From contig JBBPZA010000098.1 of NCBI GenBank assembly GCA_038199375.1, positions 1 through 9,657 on the forward strand: 9,657 nt of DNA, read 5' to 3'. Made by a program: the position numbers and the translations under genes. Every line of letters begins with the position of its first letter. Positions within the stretch are counted from its first letter, which is position 1. Source of the DNA: JBBPZA01 sp038199375. GTDB lineage: Bacteria > Actinomycetota > Thermoleophilia > Solirubrobacterales > Solirubrobacteraceae. Positions 1 through 5,711 of this stretch are shown piece by piece. The notes beneath the pieces were generated by a model, which made no database searches, had not been told where the DNA came from, and was given only the letters and a program-made list of their open reading frames with translations.

Positions 1-263
1 CGCGCGGGTCAAACGGCCGGCGGGTGTCGGTCAACGCGACCGATGAGCTCAGCGTCAGCCCCAAGCGCGCGCGGGGAACGACCTATGACGCGGCGACCCG
101 CCTGCTGCGCGCCTCCACGCCGCTGAGCAGCCGCAGCAAGCAGATCCTCTACCTGTCGATCTTCGACCAGGGCGACCGGATCTATGACTCCGCCGTCTTC
201 CTCGACCGCATGACCGTCAACAAGCGCTCGAGCTGCAAGCCCGGCACCATCGAGGACAAATAA
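1..263 (+). CDS. Choice-of-anchor L domain protein, C-terminal part (copy 1, cut by window edge)
   Basis: Only the last 86 codons are visible; the gene is open at the left edge and the first complete codon is at 3. The frame ends at TAA 261-263. The visible residues match residues 194-279 of the complete copy at 8791-9630, differing at three positions (Lys for Ala239, Ile for Thr241, Ile for Val276). A GTG at 24 could be mistaken for a start, but the upstream codons continue the match to the full protein, so it is internal. By family resemblance this is the C-terminal part of a secreted beta-rich domain; its function is unknown. A hairpin terminator follows 13 bp after the stop. It points toward copy 2, which lies on the opposite strand 8.5 kb away. 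Confidence 0.85.
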   Translation, partial: RGSNGRRVSVNATDELSVSPKRARGTTYDAATRLLRASTPLSSRSKQILYLSIFDQGDRIYDSAVFLDRMTVNKRSSCKPGTIEDK

Positions 264-276
264 GCGAGCAACCGGG

Positions 277-317
277 GTGGGGCGGGCCGCGGGAGCCATC
301 CGCACGGCCCGCCCCAC
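277..317 (+). terminator. Hairpin terminator after copy 1
   Basis: A perfect 13-bp GC stem (277-289 with 305-317) encloses a 15-nt loop. No U-tract follows, which is common for hairpin terminators in high-GC actinobacteria. The right-end copy has G where this one has A at 304, and its stem is two pairs longer. Confidence 0.75.
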
Positions 318-369
318 GCCCAGCACGCGGGTCAGGGACGAGCGAGCAGGCGGCGGGTCAGCGGGGTTG

Positions 370-396
370 CGCTCGTGCCGTGCACGGCGCTGAGCG
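370..396 (-). terminator. Palindromic hairpin downstream of the CBS gene
   Basis: The perfect 12-bp palindrome GCCGTGCACGGC (377-388) is flanked by CGCTC (370-374) and GAGCG (392-396). Together they form an interrupted hairpin with a TGCA loop. It lies 36 bp beyond the CBS stop, so a terminator is the natural reading; a protein-binding palindrome is the alternative. There is no T-tract. Nothing else is evident between 325 and 431. Confidence 0.35.
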
Positions 397-431
397 AGCT
401 GCCGGGCAGTGGAGGCGCTGGAGGCATCCCC

Positions 432-902
432 CTACTCGAGGACTGTCTGGAAGCGGTCGACGAGGGCGCGGAAGAAGTCGCTGCGCGTGATCAGGCCCGT
501 GGGGCGCCGGCGTTCGTCGACGATGGGGACGATCAGCACGCGGTGATGCAGGAAGGTCTCGGCCACCTGGACGTCGGAGTAGTCGCGCGGGACGGCGACG
601 CGATCGGTGTTCATGTACTCCCCGACCGGCTGGTCATGGCAGGCGGCGCGCTTCTCGAGTTGCTCCTCGATCGAGCGGGGCACGAAGGCCGCCGAGCGCA
701 GTTCGCCGACGTAGCCGGGGAACACCGCGGAGATGAACTCGCGCTCGCCGAAGATCCCGGCCAGGCGGCCGTCCGGCGTGACCACGGGGAGTGCGGGGAG
801 CCCGCTGTCGGCGATCTGCGTGATCGCGCTTCCCACCTCCTGATCGACGCGTAGGAGCGGTGTCTCCTGGGTCGTCGACTTTCCGAGCGTCTGAGGGGTC
901 AT
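432..902 (-). CDS. CBS-domain-pair protein
   Basis: A 156-residue soluble protein made almost entirely of two CBS motifs. The first core ends LPVVTPDGRLAGIFGEREF (about residues 38-57) and the second ends VPIVDERRRPTGLITRSDFF (about 125-144), the usual beta-turn-beta then 'DFF/EF' pattern. CBS pairs typically bind adenine nucleotides and regulate a partner. ATG at 902 is chosen because a perfect AGGAGG lies 7 nt upstream; the frame stays open far beyond it, but that extension only mirrors the transporter gene in another frame. The SD overlaps the stop of the upstream NhaD-type transporter (11-nt gap), so the two are co-transcribed and probably translationally coupled. I infer a regulatory role for that transporter. 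The ligand cannot be told from sequence. Confidence 0.9.
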   Translation of the reverse strand: MTPQTLGKSTTQETPLLRVDQEVGSAITQIADSGLPALPVVTPDGRLAGIFGEREFISAVFPGYVGELRSAAFVPRSIEEQLEKRAACHDQPVGEYMNTDRVAVPRDYSDVQVAETFLHHRVLIVPIVDERRRPTGLITRSDFFRALVDRFQTVLE

Positions 903-909
903 GGGGTTT

Positions 910-915
910 CCTCCT
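910..915 (-). promoter_or_regulatory. AGGAGG ribosome-binding site overlapping the transporter stop
   Basis: Minus-strand AGGAGG is 7 nt before the ATG of the CBS gene and shares bases with the TAG stop (914-916) of the transporter gene. It fixes the CBS start and suggests that ribosomes finishing the transporter reinitiate on the CBS gene. Confidence 0.8.
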
Positions 916-2170
916 ACAGGTAGCGCACGGCGATGTACAGGGTGGCGATGACGAGCGAGAGCGCGGTTGCGGGGATCCCGACGCGGAGGAAGGCCACGAA
1001 GCCGATCGGCTGGCCGGCGCGGGAGGCCATTCCCGCGGCGGCGACGTTGGCGGCGGCGGCTATGAGCGTCGCGTTGCCACCGAAGCAGGCGCCGAGCGCG
1101 AGCGCCCACCAGTAGGCGTCGTCGTCGGGGGTGTCGGCTTGCAGCTGCTCGACGACGGGGATCATCGTCGCCGTGAAGGGGATGTTGTCGACGATGCCCG
1201 AGGCGATCGCCGACACCCAGGTGATGCCGAGCAGCTCGGCGGTGCGGTCGCCACCGGTCACGCCGGCGATCCCGTCGGCGACCTTGTCGATCGCTCCCGT
1301 CTGCTCGAGTGCGCCTACCATGACGAACAGCCCCAGGAAGAAGAAGAGCGTGGGCCACTCGATCCCCGCGAGGGCCTTCTCGACCGACTGACGGGTGACA
1401 AGGAGCATGACCGACGCGCCGGCCAGCGCCACCGTGGCGGGCTCGAGGTGCAGGGCCTGGTGCGCGAAGAAGCCCAGCACGGTCAGGACGAGGATGGGGA
1501 GCGTCCGCTTGAGCTCGTCGGCGTCCTCGATCGACTTGCGCGCGTCGAGCTCCATGATGCGCCGCTGCTCGCTCGGCGCGACGCGCAGCCGGCCGCGATA
1601 GGCCAGGTAGAGCGCGCCGACGACGACGATCAGGGTGATCGCCGAGACGGGCGCGAGGTTGACGACGAAGTCGAGGAAGGAGAGGTCGGTCGCGCCCGCG
1701 ATCAGGATGTTGGGCGGATCGCCGATCAGCGTCGCCGTGCCGCCTATGTTCGACGCGATGATCTCGATGAGGATGAGCGGGATAGCGTCGATGTCGAGCG
1801 TGTCGGCGAGCAGGAAGGTGATCGGCACCATCAACAGGATCGTCGTGAGGTTGTCGAGAAACGCCGAGAGCACGGCCGTCGTCAACGACAGCGAGACCAC
1901 GATGCCAAGCGTCTTGCCGCGGGAGATCTGGCCGGCGCGGATGGCCAGGTAGTTGTAGATCCCGGTCGGCTCGGTCAGCCGGACGACGAGCATCATCCCG
2001 GCGAGCAGTCCGATGGTGTTGAAGTCCACAGCCTCGATCGCCTGCTCCTGGTCGATCGTCTGCGTGAGGACGACGAGCGCAGCACCGATCAGCGCGACCT
2101 TGGTGCGGTGGACGCGCTCGGAGGCGACCACGGCCAGTGCGGCCGCGAAGATGGCGACGGCGAGGACCAT
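914..2170 (-). CDS. ArsB/NhaD-family ion transporter (SLC13-like permease)
   Basis: A 418-residue polytopic membrane protein of the ion-transporter superfamily that includes ArsB, NhaD and P-protein-like permeases. It shows the two-fold pseudo-repeat of this fold. Half 1 has LLAGMMLVVRLTEPTG (residues 55-70), SAFLDNLTT (102-110) and SNIGGTATLIGDPPN (140-154). Half 2 has FFFLGLFVMVGALEQTG (276-292), GIVDNIPFTAT (325-335) and GGNATLIAAAAN (364-375). The paired Asp-Asn motifs (106-107 and 328-329) and Asn-Gly-Gly loops are the expected re-entrant, ion-binding elements. About 11-12 hydrophobic segments are visible and the length is normal. Candidate substrates are Na+/H+ exchange, arsenite or a dicarboxylate; I cannot choose. 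The ATG shares one base with the TGA of the upstream small gene (TGATG), and a CBS-pair gene follows, giving a coupled operon. Confidence 0.9.
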   Translation of the reverse strand: MVLAVAIFAAALAVVASERVHRTKVALIGAALVVLTQTIDQEQAIEAVDFNTIGLLAGMMLVVRLTEPTGIYNYLAIRAGQISRGKTLGIVVSLSLTTAVLSAFLDNLTTILLMVPITFLLADTLDIDAIPLILIEIIASNIGGTATLIGDPPNILIAGATDLSFLDFVVNLAPVSAITLIVVVGALYLAYRGRLRVAPSEQRRIMELDARKSIEDADELKRTLPILVLTVLGFFAHQALHLEPATVALAGASVMLLVTRQSVEKALAGIEWPTLFFFLGLFVMVGALEQTGAIDKVADGIAGVTGGDRTAELLGITWVSAIASGIVDNIPFTATMIPVVEQLQADTPDDDAYWWALALGACFGGNATLIAAAANVAAAGMASRAGQPIGFVAFLRVGIPATALSLVIATLYIAVRYL

Positions 2171-2489
2171 CAGCGGGGCCCTCGAAGCGTTAGCGGATCA
2201 CTCATTCTCAGCACCGTAGGGCTTGCGCCGAGGAGGCGCAGGTCGCCCAGGAAGTCGCGCAAGGCCGGCGCCTGGATGACGTCGTCGATCGCGACGCCCT
2301 CGGGGACCATCAGCTCGAGCATCCAGTCGTGACCGTCGTCGTCGCGGCCGGTCCCCGCAACGCGGTCAGCCGCGCCGCCTCGACGGCCTCCATCGACGCC
2401 ACCAACCGTCGTGACTCGGTGCGAGTCCATTCGCAAGCCTCGCCGATCGGCATCCTCGCGAGGCGGTCGAAGAGGATGAGGAGGCCCAC
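2170..2489 (-). pseudogene. Small hypothetical protein gene, frame-disrupted
   Basis: Codon bias changes frame inside this segment. From a GTG at 2489 one frame reads a hydrophobic start, then an Arg/Glu-rich helix (MPIGEACEWTRTESRRLVAS...), and ends at 2310-2312. From roughly 2355 the next frame becomes convincing (HDWMLELMVPEGVAIDDV, then LRDFLGDLRLLG) and runs to TGA 2170-2172. One extra base in the G run at 2353-2356 would join them into a 106-residue protein. The last base of its stop is the first of the transporter ATG, so it probably was the first gene of that operon. I do not recognise the family. It may be a real frameshift or a sequence error; 88 codons from ATG 2436 would be the default prediction but start in a poorly coding part. 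Confidence 0.45.
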
Positions 2490-2688
2490 CGCCAGAGCCT
2501 AGCTCCCGTGGCCTCGCTCAATGGGCAGATCGCCATCCCGCGGGGAGTTCTCACCCCACGTCGATCACGGCTCGACGAGTCCGCGGCGGATCGCGTAGTC
2601 GAGTCGGCGGTTGACCGGAACGCGGGTCTGCTTCGCAAAGTCCGCTATTGCGGCGATGATCGGCGCTGCGCCGTGTGGACGAGGACCG
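2490..2688. other. Non-genic gap with a short coding-like remnant
   Basis: No complete gene is supported here. On the minus strand, about 2565-2660 reads IIAAIADFAKQTRVPVNRRL and on to a TGA at 2565-2567, with protein-like composition. It has no plausible start, because it begins after the dehydrogenase stop. It may be the tail of a lost gene. The interval 2502-2564 shows only a weak imperfect GGGG/CCCC hairpin near 2542-2557. Confidence 0.3.
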
Positions 2689-3297
2689 TCAGTCGCGGGC
2701 GAGCAGCGCGGCCCACGTCGCGGCGGCGCCGACGGCAGCCGCCAGCAGGCCGCCCCGGTGCTCCGAAGCCCAGAGCTGGAGGCTGCGCTCATGGGCGGAG
2801 TCGTCGAAGTCGCCGTGGGCTCCCGGATCGCCCTCGGACGGCTCGAAGAGGTTGCCGAGCCGCGGTGCGTCAACCGGCTCGTCGGTGAGCTGAGAGTTGA
2901 CCGCGGTCCTGCCGAGATAGTGGTCGGCGAGCCACGGGGCGAGCCTGTTACCCCAGATGGTGTACAGAGTCGGCACTCCCACGTACATTTCACGCCGCCG
3001 CTTCCGAGTCGCCGACAGCACCGCGGCGGCGGCGACCTCGGGCTGGTAGATCGGCGGCACGGGCATCGGGTGCCTGTTCATCTTCGACCGGCAATGGTCG
3101 AACTGGGGGGTGTTCAGGCCGGGCAGCTGGACCATCCCGACGTGCACCTTGGACCGCTTGTGGATCAGCTCGCTGCGAATGGAGTCGGTGAATCCCTTGA
3201 CGGCGTGCTTGGCTCCGCAGTAGGGCGATTGCAGCGGGATGCCGCGATAGGCCATAGCCGAGCCGACCTGCGTGATGGTCCCCCGGTCGCGGGGCAC
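2689..3297 (-). pseudogene. N-terminally truncated short-chain dehydrogenase (SDR family)
   Basis: A 202-codon frame from a GTG matches the C-terminal part of a classical SDR oxidoreductase. It has the strand and catalytic Ser (QVGSAMAYRG, Ser13), then YCGAK with the Tyr26-Lys30 pair 13 residues later, and the downstream helix GFTDSIRSEL. The tail (QLWASEHRGG then an Ala-rich hydrophobic end) resembles actinobacterial members of this group. The entire Rossmann NAD(P)-binding first half, including the TGxxxGIG motif and NNAG, is absent: about 120-130 residues. An in-frame stop lies at 3301-3303, and no upstream frame encodes the missing part before the divergent regulator gene. The enzyme cannot bind cofactor in this form, so I call it a remnant. 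Its former substrate is unknown. Confidence 0.8.
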
Positions 3298-3575
3298 GGA
3301 TCATCGCCGGCGCCACGCACGGCGCGGAACGGCTCGATGCTCGCGCGCCGGGCGCGGCGCTCATCGTCGAGGACGACCGCCCGGGCGAACGTCCGGTGCC
3401 GCGGGGGTCGCCGGCCATCCACGTCGGCCGTTACGGCAGGGGCTCATGAGGTGAGCGCGAGCGGCGCCCGGGCGAAGCAGCTGGCCCGGCGATCGCTGAA
3501 CGGCTACGGCGCGGGCTCGCCGGCGGTCACACCCGCATCTGGTTCGATCTTCGCGGCGGGGGTAACGCGCTCGAG
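3276..3575 (+). other. Junction region with possible plus-strand coding remnants
   Basis: Next to the dehydrogenase break, one plus-strand frame is open from 3276 to a TGA at 3447-3449. It reads protein-like text (IIAGATHGAERLDARAPGA, then ALIVEDDRPGERPVPRG) but has no start codon. The same frame reopens after the stop (about AERLRRGLAGGHTRIWFDLR) and runs into the regulator without an ATG, GTG or TTG before 3576. A minus-strand frame over the same bases has equally GC-rich third positions, so coding bias is not decisive. I see no clear promoter. It may be the broken 3' end of an unidentified gene. Confidence 0.25.
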
Positions 3576-4295
3576 ATGGCCATGCCAACCAGCCGCGACT
3601 CGGCTCGCGACGACCTCGTTCGGGTGCTCAAGGCCGATCCGGACTTGGCCGAGGGCTTGGCCGACGACGTCGCGGCGCTCGCTGCCCATCACGCAGTTGC
3701 GGCGGTCGAGCATCTGCCGACGGGATTATGGCAGCCGTCGCGGGACAGGCAGCCGGGCCATCTGGGGCTGCTCGTCCTCTCCGGGCTGCTCGTCCGGATC
3801 GTGGAGCTGGCCGGCGGCCGATCGGCGGAGCTGCTCGGCGAGGGCGACCTGCTGCGCCCGTGGGACGAGGACGACGAGTTCGCCGTTTCGGCATCGATCG
3901 AATGGAGCGTGATCGAGCCCACGCGGCTCGCGGTCCTCGATCGCGACTTCGCGGCGATCGTGGGCCGGTGGCCGGAGGTGATGGACGCCCTGCTGTCGCG
4001 TGCGACCCGCCGCTCGCGCTCGCTCGCGGTCAACTCCGCCATCGGCCACCGGACGCGCGCCAGCGATCGGGTCCTTCTCCTCTTTCGCCACGTCGCCACC
4101 CGGTGGGGTCGGGTGACGACAGACGGCATCGTCGTGCATCTTCCCCTCACCCACGAGAGCATCTCGCGGCTCGTCGGGACCCGCCGGCCCACAGTGACCA
4201 CTGCGCTCGGCGAGCTGGCCGACAACGGCCTGCTGACCAGGACGGCCGACGGCAGCTGGGTCCTTACTCACGAGGCGGCGAAGATCGAAATCTAG
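3576..4295 (+). CDS. Crp/Fnr-family transcriptional regulator
   Basis: A 239-residue protein with an N-terminal cyclic-nucleotide-binding-like beta roll and a C-terminal Crp winged helix. The beta-roll part includes GLLVLSGLLVRIVELAGG (64-81) and ELLGEGDLLRPW (85-96). The DNA-binding part reads LPLTHESISRLVGTRRPTVTTALGELADNGLL (189-220), with the recognition helix near 202-214 and a wing at 221-231. The canonical phosphate-binding Arg-Ser cassette of cAMP-binding members is not evident, nor is an Fnr-type N-terminal cysteine cluster, so the signal is unknown. The start is ATG 3576; ATG 3582 is equally possible, and neither has a good SD. The gene diverges from the dehydrogenase remnant and converges on the next gene with 21 bp between stops. 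It may be autoregulated; targets are unknown. Confidence 0.87.
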   Translation: MAMPTSRDSARDDLVRVLKADPDLAEGLADDVAALAAHHAVAAVEHLPTGLWQPSRDRQPGHLGLLVLSGLLVRIVELAGGRSAELLGEGDLLRPWDEDDEFAVSASIEWSVIEPTRLAVLDRDFAAIVGRWPEVMDALLSRATRRSRSLAVNSAIGHRTRASDRVLLLFRHVATRWGRVTTDGIVVHLPLTHESISRLVGTRRPTVTTALGELADNGLLTRTADGSWVLTHEAAKIEI

Positions 4296-4316
4296 CGTCG
4301 GGCGCCCACACGGCGC

Positions 4317-4931
4317 TCAGCCGGCGCGGGTGGCCGGCACGGACCTCGGATCGACACCCCAGCGGCCTCCCGAACCGGTCAGCGCTCCGCCGCGCGTCTG
4401 GCGCAGGAGGCGGACGGTAAAGCTCTCCCGGCGCAACCGTGGGCGCAGGCGGAAGCGGTAGGCGATCTCTATCCTGGCTTCCAGGAACCGGGGGCCGCCC
4501 GTCACGTCGACCAGACGCCAGCCCACGATCCGGCGAGCGGACAGGCGCTGACGGAGAGCGTCCACGGGCTCGTCTTGGAGAAGCTGCCAGCTGCGCGTCG
4601 ACCATGTCTCCATGCGCTCGTAGGAGCGCACCCGCCAGGCGGACATGAACTCCGCCAGCGAGCGCTTGGCGGTGCCGACCGAGAACGCGCGAGGGCTGGG
4701 GAAGGGCAGCTGCGCAGCTCGCGCCTCCTCGGCGCCGGGGTTCTCAGCGGACCGGTCCGGAGCCCGGGTCGGGGACGGTGGTGGTGGAGTGAGCGCCGGG
4801 CCGCTCGGCCGAGCGGTGGCGGCCGGCTCCTCGTCGGCACCGACGAACAGCACGCCGAGCACGGCCGCCGCTGCGACGAGCGCAATGGCCGCCGCGAGAA
4901 TGATTGCCTTGTGTCGCCGTAGCGTAGTCAT
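4317..4931 (-). CDS. Membrane-anchored hypothetical protein
   Basis: A 204-residue protein with one N-terminal membrane segment (about residues 9-31, after a short basic MTTLRRHK). A Pro/Ala/Thr-rich linker (about 34-60) is followed by a globular domain (about 80-200). The pattern SLAEFMSAWRVRSYERMETW with later ...VGWRLVDV..., ...FLEARIEIAYRFRLR and a final W is reminiscent of NTF2/DUF4878-type extracytoplasmic domains, but I do not recognise a named family. There is no lipobox Cys. The likely topology is N-in with the domain outside. ATG 4931 has AGGA immediately upstream and a TAGAGT sequence about 10 nt further, a possible -10 with no obvious -35. It is separated from the preceding operon by 151 bp and converges on the Crp-type regulator. 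Confidence 0.75.
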   Translation of the reverse strand: MTTLRRHKAIILAAAIALVAAAAVLGVLFVGADEEPAATARPSGPALTPPPPSPTRAPDRSAENPGAEEARAAQLPFPSPRAFSVGTAKRSLAEFMSAWRVRSYERMETWSTRSWQLLQDEPVDALRQRLSARRIVGWRLVDVTGGPRFLEARIEIAYRFRLRPRLRRESFTVRLLRQTRGGALTGSGGRWGVDPRSVPATRAG

Positions 4932-5082
4932 TCCTGTCGACTCTACCCGGCCGCGGGCTGCGCACGCGGCTCGAGGTCAGCCCGCGGACGCCCGCAGCGG
5001 AAGGGTTCTCACGACCCCCTACCGCGCAGGTTGCCCAAGGCGAGACCGGCGCGGAGTCCTCTAGGTCAGGCCCGCGGATGGG
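4932..5082 (-). other. Intergenic spacer before the membrane-anchored protein
   Basis: A 151-bp spacer between two same-strand genes. It holds the putative TAGAGT -10 element close to 4940-4946 and a short imperfect hairpin around 5001-5017. No open frame or clear terminator stands out. Confidence 0.4.
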
Positions 5083-5705
5083 TCACAGGTCGAGCCTCAG
5101 GCTCTTGGTCTGGCCTGACGCTCCGGTGATCCTCAGCGAGAGGGGACGTTCTCCGAGCAGGTCGAACGGCACCTCGAAGAGCACCAGCGCGCCGGGGCTC
5201 GCAGCGGCCGCTGCCGAGCCTTCCCTGGGCATGCACTGGTCCTCGTCGAGCGGCCGCGGCGCGTATGCGAACGAGTTGCCGGGCCCGACGTCTACGGGGG
5301 CCACTCGCTTACCGAAGGCGTCGTGCAGCGCGAGTCGCGAGGTGGGCGTCTTCGCTCGCCCCGCTTCGTTGCACACGCGAAGGAACACGCCAAGGAAGGT
5401 CATGTCTTCGCCCGGCTTGCGTCCGTCGACGAGCGCACGGTCGGGCCGGATATCGGGGTTGAGCTGGCGAGTCACCGGAACCGTGTAGGTGAGGCCGTCG
5501 AGCTCGACGGCCGTCCCTGGAGCGGCCGCCTCGTCGGGATCGGTGCCTTCACCCGACGGGCGGGGAAGCCGCTGGTCGCCGTCGAAGCAGATGCGGTCAA
5601 GGGCGGTATCGATCGGGGCGAGGCGGCCGTCGCAGGCGTCATCCACGCGCGCCCGGTGACTCCGAGTCCCAGGAAGCCGATGAAGGCAAGGCACAGGCCG
5701 CGCAT
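5083..5705 (-). CDS. Exported DUF4352-like protein, apparent frameshift
   Basis: Two frames make one protein. The first starts at ATG 5705 (SD TAGGAG 3 nt upstream, overlapping the MMPL stop) and encodes a signal peptide, MRGLCLAFIGFLGLGVTG. About 50 bp later, codon bias moves to the frame that runs to TGA 5083-5085, encoding VDDACDGRLAPIDTALDRIC and then a beta-rich domain (VELDGLTYTVPVTRQLNP..., DMTFLGVFLRVCNEAGR..., ALVLFEVPFDLL). The domain is of the DUF4352/telomeric-repeat-binding-like extracytoplasmic type. One extra G at the 5652-5654 run restores a 207-residue reading. As written, translation could only begin at GTG 5646, giving 187 residues without a signal. A sequence error or a recent mutation is likelier than programmed shifting. 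Being coupled to MMPL, it may assist that exporter outside the membrane. Confidence 0.6.
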
Positions 5706-5711
5706 GGGCTC

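Larger units (their letters stand above)
1..324 (+). repeat. Left arm of a 324-bp inverted repeat
   Basis: Position x pairs with 9054-x on the other strand. By hand alignment, 317 of 324 positions agree. The differences are three in two adjacent codons, two silent third positions, one Ile/Val change and one base in the terminator. Similarity stops abruptly after 324, just past the terminator stem. The arm continues to the left edge, so its true length is unknown. Confidence 0.92.

Noticed and set aside
432..1358. A 308-codon minus-strand frame that extends the CBS protein upstream
   Set aside because: The extra N-terminal part is an Arg-rich shadow of the NhaD-type transporter gene. The AGGAGG before ATG 902 fixes the real start.
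860..2332. A long plus-strand open frame of 490 codons
   Set aside because: Its product is Asp/Arg/Glu/Gly-rich without domains, and it lies antisense to the well-recognised transporter gene. It is a high-GC shadow frame.
2611..3912. A 433-codon plus-strand frame spanning the dehydrogenase remnant and the regulator
   Set aside because: It runs antisense over the dehydrogenase and out of frame over the regulator, and shows no coherent domain.
4291..4320. Possible bidirectional terminator between the regulator and the membrane-anchored gene
   Set aside because: Only a 6-bp stem with one wobble pair that works on one strand; too weak to annotate.
5001..5017. A GTTCTCAC sequence shared with 2547-2554, each beside short G/C arms
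   Set aside because: An 8-base match is expected by chance, and the hairpins are imperfect.
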